Part shown: piece after piece, positions 1 through 11,338 of the stretch | Position numbering within the stretch: position 1 is the stretch's first letter | How the letters are laid out: each line of letters starts with the position of its first letter | DNA from: Pelecanus crispus | Taxonomy: Eukaryota; Chordata; Aves; Pelecaniformes; Pelecanidae | Reading direction: 5' to 3' | Length of the DNA: 64,000 nucleotides | Assembly: GCF_030463565.1 (NCBI RefSeq) | Contig: NC_134660.1 | Span: forward strand, 7,501 to 71,500 | Position numbers and translations under genes: made by a program | The notes under the pieces: model-generated | The model's input: only the letters and a program-made list of their open reading frames with translations | The model's database searches: none | What the model was told of the DNA's origin: nothing

Positions 1-1255
1 ACAGAACAAACAAAACTTTATTGAAACTTTTTTTTTATTATACCTTAAAAGCATCATACAGACATGTTTGAGAACCATAATTAGCTCACAATACATTAAT
101 GTAATTAAACACATGCCATCTTTACTGTTTCATTTGATATTGTTCTTACAGTACCACTCAGACACAATTCATACCTGCTATTCTCCTAACACGCTATAAT
201 GACTGCACACCAGTTATGCCCAAGTAGTATTCTACTGCCCTTCAAAACTACAGGAAGTCATAGAAAACAAAGTAAACCTTCTCACAACTACACATACTTG
301 AGATCTGCCTGGGAGCCAGAAATGCACATCCTTTCTTTTAACCTTGCAATGGCTACATTTCTCTAGGTATCCACAACTCTTCCCTCTGACACCTACTTCT
401 CCTGTAAATTATTATTTACAAACTGCATTGCAACAATAGTCCCCACATGACAGGCTGCAATGCTGGTAACAGTATTTTTTTTCCCCCCTCTAAAAAGCTA
501 CCTGTACATCTAGGTGCTAAAACACCCGCTTATCTTTGCTCTTTCACTTTCACTTTCTGTGACCACAATTCTGACAGATACCTTTATGGCTTCTTTTTTT
601 TTAAAAATACCTTACATTTAAATTGGTCCATTGCTCACTCCAAGTAAGCTGCCTACTCTCATTTTTTACATTTCAGCCCTATAGTGTACTTACACTACAA
701 ATATGACTTACTCTCCAGTTGACCAAATGCTTGCTACAGTTACCTTTACTCATTTTGGATTCATTGGGTTTTTTACACATATTTGACCTCTAAAAATTCA
801 CCACTACCTTAACATTGCAACTACTTAGTGCCTCTAACTCTCTACCTAGTAATATTTTCCACATTTCTCACTCCCATTAGGTACTCAGTCTATTGCTTTA
901 CATCTCTAACTTTTTCTCTTCAAAGCGACACCATCTCTGCAGTTTCTATTCCCGGGCAGAAAGCAACCCAGCTTGGCTCCTCTCAGACTCTCTGCTTCCA
1001 GGCCACCACACACACAAAAAAAAAAAATCAAACTATATCAATTACATCAGAAACTACAAAGCCCCTCATAACAACTTACAATTCTACCAATACACAATAC
1101 AGCTAAGCCCACCTGGTTCACAAGCTAGCCCTCTTCAACACTATCAACCTACTCCAATTCCACACACCCTTCAGCTGCAAGATTGTCCATCATCTTCCCA
1201 TCACCACTGGCTAGATGACATACCTCTTGGCAATAGCAGGCTAACATCACATTGC
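1..1255. other. AT-rich sequence without a recognised gene
   Basis: This stretch is AT-rich with several T and A runs and no convincing open frame. A TTTATT at 17-22 reads as AATAAA on the minus strand, so the left edge could be the end of a minus-strand transcript whose body is this AT-rich sequence. Nothing else supports that, and the hexamer is common in AT-rich DNA. Confidence 0.4.
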
Positions 1256-1259
1256 AGGA

Positions 1260-2345
1260 CAGTGCTCCCCAGGAATGCCATTCCCAGGGGCCGCTAAAAT
1301 CGCCCTCCCTGCAAAAACCCCAGCCCGAGCACGACCTCTGCCCAAACATTGGTGATGACCATCACCTCGCAGAACAGCCGGGACCAGGGAAAAAAAACCC
1401 AGACAGGGGAGAAAAAAAAATCCGCCAGCTAGGGTTTTTTTATTATAGTTTCTTGTAAATGCCTGCAAAACTAATTCACAACTCCACACGCAACATGCCA
1501 ACAAACAATAATAAAACCCCAGCACACAAGCATACAAGGTTAGATACATTCTGAACACACCACTCACCTAGCACATCAACTGGCCCTCGCTCTCTTCACA
1601 TGCGCTCCACCACCAGCCTGCAGTGCTCCCCAGGAACGCCGTTCCCGGGGGGCCTCGCAAACCGCCCTCCCTGCAAAAACCCCAGCCCGAGCCTGACCTC
1701 CGCCCAAACATTGGCGATGACCATCGCCTCACAGAGCGGCCGGGACCAGGGAAAAAAAAAACCCAGCCAGGGGAGAAAAAAAAATCCCCCGGCTGGGGTT
1801 TTTTTTATTATCATTTCTTGTATTTGCCTGGAAAAAAAAAAGTCACAACTGCACATGCAACCTGCAAACAAACAATAATAAAACCCTACCACACAACCAG
1901 ACAATGTTAGATAGTTTTTTAAACACACCACTCAGCTACCACACCAACTAACCCTCCCTCTCAACACATGCAACTCTACCACTAGCCTGCAGTGCTCCCC
2001 AGGAGTGCCCTTCCCAGGGGCCTCAAAAATAGCCCTCCCTGCTAAAACCCCATCCCAAGCCCGACCTCCACCCAAACATTGGAAATAACCATCACCTCAG
2101 AGAGCACGCAGGACCTCAGGGGAAAAAACAACACAGCCAGGGGACACAAGACAAAAACCCCCCACCTGAGGTTTTTTTTTTTTTATTAGTAACTTAAAAA
2201 TTACTCTCAACATTAAATGCAACCTGCAATAAACTACTTCACACCTGCAACATTATACACTTTCAGAAACTAACGCTCCTTCAACAACCGCTCAACTCCA
2301 CCTCTTACTCAAAATGCATTTGTTTCACAACCCACCTGCCACAAT
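1260..2345. repeat. ~365-bp tandem repeat, three copies, each with a hairpin
   Basis: The motif AGTGCTCCCCAGGA starts at 1261, 1622 and 1991, giving periods of 361 and 369 bp. Each copy continues through CCCTCCCTGC, CCCAAACATTGG and an A-rich/T-rich inverted repeat. In copy 2 the left arm (A-run, CCCAGCCAGGGGA, about 1750-1771) pairs with TCCCCCGGCTGGGG plus a T-run (about 1782-1807). The third copy is the most diverged. Copy 1 has a consensus-like minus-strand splice donor, TAG then GTGAGTGG, near 1562-1568, which is damaged in copy 2. No coding function is supported. Confidence 0.85.
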
Positions 2346-2429
2346 GGCAGAGCACCCCAGTTCTAAAGGCCATCCCCAGAACCATCTCATCATGCACCTT
2401 CTTCACGACACATGCTAGTCCTGCTCCTT

Positions 2430-4445
2430 CTTCGCCTCAATTTGTACACTCCGGTAACACACGCTTCAGGATTTCCTCCAGGGATCCAAATCACCCGGGG
2501 GCACGTGCAAAACGCAACAAAAGCGACTGCACGCCCTTGCTTGCCGATACCTACCGGCTATCCAAAAACCCAGCCTGGACAACCTCCACCCAAACAAGCC
2601 ATGCTAATCGAACCATGTAAATCAAGTCACCTGAATGCTGACCAACAGCTTAACAAGACTAAAAGCCTGTCTTACTTTTGCATGCATCTTCTAACCACAG
2701 CTAACGGTAAACAAACCCCACACCCAGATATTTAGCCCTGCATGTACATGAATCAAAATTCAACCCACTCAGCTACTGGGAAAACTGCCACTCCCTACAG
2801 TCCACATTCCTACCTTGAGCTCCCACAAAACACAATGGAAGTAAACTGGGGCAGCTGACAGCAGCCACTGACCCATAAATGGACTGTACAGCCTTTGCCT
2901 GAAGACTATTGCCATATCAACATGTAGCCTTATCGCCATAAAGCTATTGTACCAGGCAGGGCGGCTCTGACCCCAGCACGCAGACACATAACACACAGAC
3001 ACCACCACCAACGTGACTGAGATATGCAACACTAAAGCAAGCATGAAGCCCATAGGAAATAAGCCTCCAGCAGAGAAGTCCCATGGTGCTGTGATGCAAC
3101 AAACTGTCTATAGCATCCCTGGAAAAGAGAGGCAACAGCCCCAGCCCATGACATAAAGCTAGTATCAAATCCAGACCACTAGATGCAGGAGAAGATGGCA
3201 GTCAAGACCTACGACCGTTAGGGATGCAGTCAAGACCTACGACCGTTAGGGATGCAGTCAAGACCTACGACCGTTAGGGATGCAGTCAAGACCTACGACC
3301 GTTAGGGATGCAGTCAAGACCTACGACCGTTAGGGATGCAGTCAAGACCTACGACCGTTAGGGATGCAGTCAAGACCTACGACCGTTAGGGATGCAGTCA
3401 AGACCTACGACCGTTAGGGATGCAGTCAAGACCTACGACCGTTAGGGATGCAGTCAAGACCTACGACCGTTAGGGATGCAGGGACAGAACCCCTAAGGAC
3501 AACTCTGGAAACAGAACTCAAGAGCAGAGCTACAGGCACCACCCGGCTTGCCACCGCAATAGATGAGCACTCACAACCATCTATGATGGAATGCTTGCCA
3601 GACTTGGCCACACTTTAATGCCAAGATAAGAAATGCTCAACAGGTGCTACCCTGATGAGTTGATCCATTTGAGACACATGGAAGCACTACAGAGGTGCCT
3701 ACTGATCAAAGACCGACAGATATCAATACCCAACAAAGCTATGGTGTAAGACACAGAAAACGGACTTACAGAAAATACACAACAGGACAGACACAGGCTG
3801 CAACCGCCCTGCCTGCCACACGCAAGCATCGTGCTGACACATAACCTGTGCCGATTACCTGCCCAAAGGGGACTATTGCTGGACAGCCCCTTCTCCTACA
3901 CTAACTTTAGAACCCCTCCCTGCAATTCCCAACCTTGTTCCCTCCCCAGGCCTGGTCCCTCAGTTTATCTTAGAGGGCCAGAGCTCTGAATCCATCCACA
4001 AACAAACAAAAAACCAAACCACACTTATGCAACTGCCCCATGCTCTTCTGCAGTGTGACCCAGATCACCTGAACTGCTCATCCAATTATAAAGGCAGCCA
4101 GCACAGCTCCCAAAACACCAAAAGAGAAATTCCTAACCAAGATGCCACATAAAATTTTGCTATTTCGTGGTGACCCAGTCAACAACCACCTCACCACCTC
4201 CTACCGCTCCTTACCTGCTGGTACACCCCTCCGACGCTGTCTGCCGCACGTGGAAACAACCAAAGCAACAGGCATGTGCAGAGATACTTCACAAAACCAC
4301 GGCCGGCCTGCGGCAATTCGCATCTCCTGCTCCTTTACCTCGTCCAGTTGCGCACCTGGCCTCTGTTGTTCACAGCGGCCACATCTAAGCTCGTGTACCT
4401 TGTGTCAAACCGTAACAATGGGCAACGCTTAGAACTTCTGACAAC
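2430..4445. repeat. Old diverged copy of the 2.17-kb tandem unit
   Basis: Blocks of this region align in order with the later array. GTACAGCCTTTGCCTGAAGA (2886) matches the unit near 9119. CAGGCAGGGCGGCTCTGACC (2954) matches the unit near 11,393. The 28-bp motif at 3198 matches 7312-7345. CTGCCCAAAGGGGACTATTG (3859) matches 7711. The CCCTCCCTGCAATTCCCAAC segment (3913) matches 7767. Divergence is far greater than among the array copies, so this is an earlier generation of the repeat. Confidence 0.8.
3198..3477. repeat. 28-bp minisatellite, ten perfect copies
   Basis: Ten identical 28-bp units begin at 3198, 3226, 3254 and so on to 3450, starting GCAGTCAAGACC and ending CCGTTAGGGAT. The flanks (ACAGAACCCC after the array) continue the diverged 2.17-kb unit, so the expansion arose inside it. 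The single-copy ancestor can be seen in each array unit as CATCAAGACCTAAGAACGTA at 7316. Every unit contains one TTAGGG hexamer. Perfect identity implies very recent expansion or ongoing homogenisation. Confidence 0.97.
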
Positions 4446-4600
4446 ACAACATCTGAAAAATAACTGCTACTTCAGCCTGCTAATCATTACTCACCTTGTC
4501 TGGGTCAGTTCCCATGTCCATGGTACAAATACACATTTATGAATCCTGATAATTATGTGACTTCATCTAGAATGAGTAACATCACACACTGATATAGTAA
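4446..4600. other. Short AT-rich spacer
   Basis: No gene or known repeat was recognised between the diverged 2.17-kb copy and the LTR-like element that follows. Confidence 0.3.
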
Positions 4601-4624
4601 CAGATGAGATTTTAACTGTAGCAC

Positions 4625-5955
4625 ATTGCAATATTTGCTTGGAATGTCTTAATAGCACTCAGTTGTCAGTGATTAACAAAGCCATTAGACAAAACGGATC
4701 AAAACAGGGACTTAGTTACAGAGTCAAAGACAGCAAGGTTCACTATTACTACATGTAAGAATTGCATAAAGGCAAATTAAGTTACACAGAGTTTTAATGA
4801 TTCACAGAGGGACTGCAGGTGTGGGCGATAAGAAGGACCCTCCTGTTGAGTCACAAGGTTCAGAATAGACCCCCTTGCTTTCTAAACTCCTCCTCACATA
4901 GGAGTCTAGGTGCAGCTAAGTCCAATCTTAGTCTCAGACTTGGTCAACAGTTTACAAGAATAAGGATAATATATATACATGTATATATATCTAGTACATG
5001 GAATAAGTGCATACAAGACAGTTATGTAACACCAGAGTGAGAGACATAGCGTATGCAGGGAATAAGGAGGACCCTCCCATTGAGTCACGAGGTTCAGAAT
5101 AGACCCCCTTGCTTTCTAAACTCCTACTCAGAGAGGAGTCTAGGGGCGGCTAGGTCCAGTCTTAGTCTCAGACTTGGTCAACGGTTTATAGCAATAAGGA
5201 TAAGGCAGCAGTATGGAAATCCCTTTGTAATTAAATCATACATCTACAGACAACTTAAACTGAATCACACATGCAGACACATAGACATGAATACATGTAT
5301 ATATACACATACATATACGTATAAACTATACCTGTTAAAAAATTCCCCTCAAGTTCAGTTAAGTATTCACATCAAAGGTCTTGGCATTTCTCAATGGGAG
5401 AGTGTTGAGCCTCAAGGAGCGAAGGGTTTCAATCCAGGCTCCGCCAGCGGTCTTCCACAATACACCTCCGATGGTAGCAAACTGAGTTTGCTGGTGCCGA
5501 GAGGCATCTCGCTCAGAGGGAATGCTGGTGAGGGACGCTGCGGTCCCAGGACAGCTCAAAGGAACTCACCTAGGACTGCTGTTTTACAGGAGCTTGAGAT
5601 GATTGGTTTTAGTCTTTCTAAGTCTCCATCTGACCCTCCATCCAGGTCAGTCATTACTAGAATTCCACTAATCAGGATATTGCACTGCTTTAAGTCTGTT
5701 AGGGGGAACTGATTGTTCTCGCTCCCCTCATGAACCATAGTACACAGTTTCTGATAAGGACAGGGCTGGTCTCCACATCAGCCACATCGAAGTTTCTGAT
5801 ACAATTAAGTGACACCCAAGTGAACAACTCGCTACACAAGGCCATGGTCAGGCAGTAATATATGAGGTGATAAAGCATTCAAAGAGAAAAAAGTCTGAGG
5901 GGCACACACCACCACAGTCCATACCCCGCTTTGCTCATTGCTTCGCAGACTCAAA
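4625..5955 (+). mobile_element. LTR-like element with internal ~225-bp duplication (copy 1, plus)
   Basis: This block is homologous, in reverse orientation, to 22,390-23,645. Shared landmarks are GGACTTAGTTACAGAGTC (4710), TTCAGAATAGACCCCCTTGC (4859 and again 5094), CAGACTTGGTCAACAG (4937) and CAACGG (5178), CTTGGCATTTCTCAATGGGA (5379), TAGGACTGCTG (5571) and AACTCGCTACACAA (5825). A ~134-bp core is duplicated, at 4848-4985 and 5072-5210. The layout resembles an avian ERV LTR or LTR plus leader. I assign no family and see no open reading frame. Confidence 0.75.
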
Positions 5956-5959
5956 AAAC

Positions 5960-6160
5960 ACCCCACCCAAAAAAAAACTCCCATGCACCAACCTTCATGT
6001 GGTCACCTACTGACAAGACTCCTCTTCCCTCCGACACTGCAGTATGACCTACCTTAATTGTAGAATACCAGCTGGTGAAGCATGTCAAGGATCATCTGGT
6101 ACTGCCTTTCTTTGCAAAACAAAGTCTAGACAGGATGGCCCAGCACCCTGTCTGGGCAAA
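5960..6160. other. Unassigned spacer
   Basis: No gene or repeat was recognised. The sequence is A/C-rich, with short A runs. Confidence 0.3.
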
Positions 6161-6605
6161 TCTTAACTGTGTGGTGTTGGGAAATCCACCGCTTCCCTAT
6201 GCAGATTATTCCAATGGCCAATTGTACTCACTGTCAAAAATGAGCAGGCAGCTGTCAAAAATGTATCTACAACCATGTAGAAATCAAGGTATGCAACAGC
6301 CGCTGCTGACCGCAAATCAAGCGAGTGGGTTACTTGGAGAAAACCGTCAGCTTTGTCAAGAAATATTTGCAATTGGTGATTCTGTGCTACCTTTTCCATT
6401 CATGTACTTCATTTGACTTGCAACAGCCCCCAGGAGCATTCATTCCAAAGTTACAAGGGACTAAAATACAACTGATGAGCCTGTAATTTCCTGGATCCTG
6501 CTTGAGGCCCTTCATATAGATAGCAGCAACAATAGTCATCTTCAGACCTTCTAGGATATCAGCAAATCCCAACAACTGGTCAAAACGTCTGAACAGCAGC
6601 CTCAA
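6160..6605 (-). mobile_element. CR1-like LINE reverse transcriptase remnant
   Basis: Minus-strand translation shows KQDPGNYRLISCILVP (about 6480-6525), very like the DPGNYRPVSLTSVP start of CR1 reverse transcriptase. After stops come AYLDF (near YLDFSKAFDTV of the family) and GHWNNLHREAVDFPTP, like the C-terminal HWNRLPREVVESP. The N-terminal and C-terminal parts lie closer together than in an intact element, so the middle is deleted. It is a broken relic and non-functional. Confidence 0.6.
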
Positions 6606-6659
6606 AACAATATTAAGTGACTCTGCTCACCTCCATTGTCACTCACCGGTACGTGACTC

Positions 6660-7000
6660 ATGCCTCTGCAAAAATAAAAATATCAGATTAATCACCCAGA
6701 TGCAGAACAATACCTTGACAATTCCAGAGGTCTCATTCCCATTTATAAATACAATCTACAGCCCAACCACATCCTGCCAGTATAAAAAAAACCACCCCAA
6801 AAAACCATTTAAGCACCACATCAAAACTATGCCATAACACCTTTGAGATTGCATCAGCTACACTACCCCTGAAGTGCCCCTCCCACATAACTCAGCTCAG
6901 GCCCAAGAAACACTATCCAGAGAGCTGACCACCCAAGCTTCTGACAGCTACTCCATCCGAGAGGACCATACAACTTCTGCCTCAACAGCCTAGGCATAAT
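6660..7000. repeat. Partial diverged copy of the 2.17-kb unit
   Basis: AATTCCAGAGGTCTCATTCC (6719), the CCTTTGAGATTGCATC block (6840) and CTACTCCATCCGAGAGGACC (6949) match 8896-9120 of the first array unit at clearly lower identity. It runs directly into the array, so the array edge lies inside repeat-derived sequence. Confidence 0.8.
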
Positions 7001-7546
7001 GACATATTAAGCCTGCACTCTTACAGCTATTCCACCTGCCCCTGAGGCCACACCCCAGGAAGGGCAGCTCCAAGCCAAACACACACATACTGACATTCCA
7101 AAGAACGCTACAAGCAATGGTCCTCAAGGGCGAAAGAAAACTCTCAGAGAGAAGGATGACACCTGAACAGAAGACGCCAACACGCAAGATGACCTGACAG
7201 ACAGTGACATAGAGAATACATATGGCAACTTCAAAAAAAGACTGTATCATCACATCGCTTAAAAAGAGGTTACTCCCAGAAGTACTGAGAAGACGGACAC
7301 GCACAAAGCCTGGCATCAAGACCTAAGAACGTAACGACGCAGGGAACAAATCCCGCTCCGCAGAAACGGGTGCCTGCGGAGCAGAACTGCTCACGCAGCC
7401 GGGAACGATGCCGCAGAAGAGGACCATCCGGAAACTTCCGACACGCAAGAGCAACCCACGTTTTAACCTCGTAGCGCAGGAAAAGCGGCACCGGAGGGGT
7501 GCTATGGCAATGACTGCAGGGGTTCAAGACCCTAGGGGTGGCTTCT

Positions 7547-7567
7547 GAGGGGTGTGCCACACCCCTC
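7547..7567. repeat. 21-nt near-perfect palindrome, once per array unit
   Basis: GAGGGGTGTG and CACACCCCTC are exact reverse complements separated by one base. The same site is at 9722, 11,885, 14,047 and 16,209. It could form a hairpin in RNA or a small cruciform in DNA. The flank GACCCTAGGGGTGG adds further partial symmetry. Confidence 0.9.
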
Positions 7568-8214
7568 AAGCACAAGCAGGATGCCAGGAGGCGAGGCAAG
7601 GCAAGTCTAAGACTCAGAAGACAGACCACACAAGTGACACAGACAGGCTGGAACCGCCCTGCCCAGCACCCCCTAACATCACGCTGGACGGGTAAGCCGC
7701 TGCTCCCTTGACCTGCCCAAAGGGGACCATCCTTGGACATCCCCCTCCCCTACACTCTCTTTGAAACCCCTCCCCTGCAATTGCCAACCTCACCACACCC
7801 CCCCCCCCACTGACCCCTCTCTTCTCCAGCCCCGGTGCCTCAACTTAGCTTTCAGACAGCCGGGAGTCCGCATCCATCCTCGACAGCAACAGCCACAGTC
7901 AGCCCACTGGATTAATCCTCCCGTCGCCAGGCTCCTCTCCATCTTCTGCAAGGCAAAACCAAGCCACGCACACACACACACACACAAACAGCGCCGGTCA
8001 GCCAGCATCGCATCGGCCAACGCGGACCTTTCCCGCAACATCCCCCAACTCGGACGCACCGCGGCGTTCCGCTCCCGTGCTCCACGCCCATTCCAGACTC
8101 GGAGGCTCCCGCTGCCATCGCTTGAGGCACCTAGGATACCAAGAGACACAGATACCATTGCGCTTGGCAAGAAGTCACTGGCCCTGGGCTGCTCCTCTCT
8201 ACTACCCAGCTCAC

Positions 8215-8838
8215 CTCAAATGCTCCTCCAGTCCAAAGGCAGCCCCCACAGAACCTGCAAAATGAACAACAGAAACACTTCAACCGACTTGCCATATAAT
8301 AACACCACGCTATCAGAGTCCACCCCGGCCCATGACTGCCTCACCTTCTCGGACCGCTCGTCAGCATGCGGTGTCGCCCCTCCGAGCCTGTGTGCTGCAC
8401 CTGCAAGAAGCCAAGCAAAAAGGAACATGCTGAGACACCGCTGGCAACATGAGCCCACCCGCACTGATCCCCATTTCGGCCTCCTTTACCTCCACAGCTC
8501 GCCCAGCCTCCGTCAGGTTGGGTGGCCGCATCGAGGCTTGCGCACCACCTGCGAGACCCAAACAACAGGGGTTGCCGAGAACTTCACCGGTAACACAACA
8601 CCAGGAAAGAGAGCCACCGCTTCACACCACCAATTGCAGCTCACCTCACCCGAGTCTGCTCCGGTGCCCTCGTCGCACCTCACTTTGGACCTGCAAGTAA
8701 GAAAAAAAATATCCATCCTGTAGTCCCATAGCCAGCAGTCACCTCTGCCCTCTAATACCATGCAACGACCCACCTTCTTACAGCACATCGCTCGGCTCTC
8801 CTGCATCGCCCCTTGGTGCCCACCTCATCGCTCCGCAT
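8215..8838 (-). other. Ladder of five short exon-like cassettes, minus strand (copy 1)
   Basis: Read on the minus strand, five segments are each flanked by a CAG acceptor (four of them TGCAG followed by G) and a GTGAG- or GTAAAG-type donor: 8774-8838 (65 nt), 8645-8690 (46), 8490-8548 (59), 8345-8400 (56) and 8215-8254 (40). The intervening gaps are 83, 96, 89 and 90 nt. Two further acceptors without clear donors follow at 8131 and 7946. Cassette sizes are not multiples of three, and joining them in one frame meets a stop in the third, so a spliced noncoding RNA is more likely than a protein. The set recurs in each array copy. No transcript evidence is available here. Confidence 0.5.
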
Positions 8839-9175
8839 CTGCAAAGCCAAGAATATACGAAACGCGTCACCCAGATGCAGAGCAATACATTGACCGTTCC
8901 AGAGGTCTTGTTCCCATTTCAAAATGCCATCTAGAGCCCAACTAGAGCCTGCCATTAAACAAACCAAAACAAAACCCTCATTGAGGCACAACACAGAAAA
9001 ATGCCTTACCACCTTTGAGGTGGCACCTACTTCACTAGCCCCAAGCAGCCCCTCCCCACATGGCTCTCTAAAGAGCTGCCCGCACAAGCTGCTAATGGCT
9101 ACTCGATCCTAGATGACCGTACAACCTTTGCCTCAACAGTCTTGGCAAAGTGACATACTAATCCTCAACTCTCAC

Positions 9176-11338
9176 GACATATTAAGCCTGCACTCTTACA
9201 GCTATTCCACCTGCCCCTGAGGCCACACCCCAGGAAGGGCAGCTCCAAGCCAAACACACACATACTGACATTCCAAAGAACGCTACAAGCAATGGTCCTC
9301 AAGGGCGAAAGAAAACTCTCAGAGAGAAGGATGACACCTGAACAGAAGACGCCAACACGCAAGATGACCTGACAGACAGTGACATAGAGAATACATATGG
9401 CAACTTCAAAAAAAGACTGTATCATCACATCGCTTAAAAAGAGGTTACTCCCAGAAGTACTGAGAAGACGGACACGCACAAAGCCTGGCATCAAGACCTA
9501 AGAACGTAACGACGCAGGGAACAAATCCCGCTCCGCAGAAACGGGTGCCTGCGGAGCAGAACTGCTCACGCAGCCGGGAACGATGCCGCAGAAGAGGACC
9601 ATCCGGAAACTTCCGACACGCAAGAGCAACCCACGTTTTAACCTCGTAGCGCAGGAAAAGCGGCACCGGAGGGGTGCTATGGCAATGACTGCAGGGGTTC
9701 AAGACCCTAGGGGTGGCTTCTGAGGGGTGTGCCACACCCCTCAAGCACAAGCAGGATGCCAGGAGGCGAGGCAAGGCAAGTCTAAGACTCAGAAGACAGA
9801 CCACACAAGTGACACAGACAGGCTGGAACCGCCCTGCCCAGCACCCCCTAACATCACGCTGGACGGGTAAGCCGCTGCTCCCTTGACCTGCCCAAAGGGG
9901 ACCATCCTTGGACATCCCCCTCCCCTACACTCTCTTTGAAACCCCTCCCCTGCAATTGCCAACCTCACCACACACACCCCCCACTGACCCCTCTCTTCTC
10001 CAGCCCCGGTGCCTCAACTTAGCTTTCAGACAGCCGGGAGTCCGCATCCATCCTCGACAGCAACAGCCACAGTCAGCCCACTGGATTAATCCTCCCGTCG
10101 CCAGGCTCCTCTCCATCTTCTGCAAGGCAAAACCAAGCCACGCACACACACACACACACAAACAGCGCCGGTCAGCCAGCATCGCATCGGCCAACGCGGA
10201 CCTTTCCCGCAACATCCCCCAACTCGGACGCACCGCGGCGTTCCGCTCCCGTGCTCCACGCCCATTCCAGACTCGGAGGCTCCCGCTGCCATCGCTTGAG
10301 GCACCTAGGATACCAAGAGACACAGATACCATTGCGCTTGGCAAGAAGTCACTGGCCCTGGGCTGCTCCTCTCTACTACCCAGCTCACCTCAAATGCTCC
10401 TCCAGTCCAAAGGCAGCCCCCACAGAACCTGCAAAATGAACAACAGAAACACTTCAACCGACTTGCCATATAATAACACCACGCTATCAGAGTCCACCCC
10501 GGCCCATGACTGCCTCACCTTCTCGGACCGCTCGTCAGCATGCGGTGTCGCCCCTCCGAGCCTGTGTGCTGCACCTGCAAGAAGCCAAGCAAAAAGGAAC
10601 ATGCTGAGACACCGCTGGCAACATGAGCCCACCCGCACTGATCCCCATCTCGGCCTCCTTTACCTCCACAGCTCGCCCAGCCTCCGTCAGGTTGGGTGGC
10701 CGCATCGAGGCTTGCGCACCACCTGCGAGACCCAAACAACAGGGGTTGCCGAGAACTTCACCGGTAACACAACACCAGGAAAGAGAGCCACCGCTTCACA
10801 CCACCAATTGCAGCTCACCTCACCCGAGTCTGCTCCGGTGCCCTCGTCGCACCTCACTTTGGACCTGCAAGTAAGAAAAAAAATATCCATCCTGTAGTCC
10901 CATAGCCAGCAGTCACCTCTGCCCTCTAATACCATGCAACGACCCACCTTCTTACAGCACATCGCTCGGCTCTCCTGCATCGCCCCTTGGTGCCCACCTC
11001 ATCGCTCCGCATCTGCAAAGCCAAGAATATACGAAACGCGTCACCCAGATGCAGAGCAATACATTGACCGTTCCAGAGGTCTTGTTCCCATTTCAAAATG
11101 CCATCTAGAGCCCAACTAGAGCCTGCCATTAAACAAACCAAAACAAAACCCTCATTGAGGCACAACACAGAAAAATGCCTTACCACCTTTGAGGTGGCAC
11201 CTACTTCACTAGCCCCAAGCAGCCCCTCCCCACATGGCTCTCTAAAGAGCTGCCCGCACAAGCTGCTAATGGCTACTCGATCCTAGATGACCGTACAACC
11301 TTTGCCTCAACAGTCTTGGCAAAGTGACATACTAATCC
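9176..11338. repeat. Array copy 2 (version A block, duplicated junction)
   Basis: This 2163-bp unit also carries version A (9176-9445). Just before it, CTCAACTCTCAC is joined to GACATATTAA, a junction seen nowhere else. That marks the breakpoint of the duplication that made copies 1 and 2. It has the C variant CCCATCTCGG near 10,645. Confidence 0.9.

Larger units (their letters stand above)
7001..9175. repeat. Array copy 1 (version A block)
   Basis: This first full unit is 2175 bp. Its left 270 bp (7001-7270) is version A: AAGCCTGCACTCTTACAG, then GCCCCTGAGGCCAC. It continues without a break from the diverged partial unit on its left. CCCATTTCGG is present at 8470 (T variant). Confidence 0.9.

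Noticed and set aside
3198..3477. Interstitial telomere repeat
   Set aside because: TTAGGG occurs once per 28-bp unit rather than as a head-to-tail hexamer run.
3198..3477. CRISPR array
   Set aside because: Perfect tandem units with no unique spacers, in an animal genome.
6075..6416. 113-codon plus-strand frame as a gene
   Set aside because: The opposite strand carries CR1 reverse transcriptase relics; the plus frame is a shadow.
7270..7740. Open frames of 156 (minus) and about 320 (plus) codons in every array copy
   Set aside because: They overlap on opposite strands, show no domain, and recur only because the copies are nearly identical.
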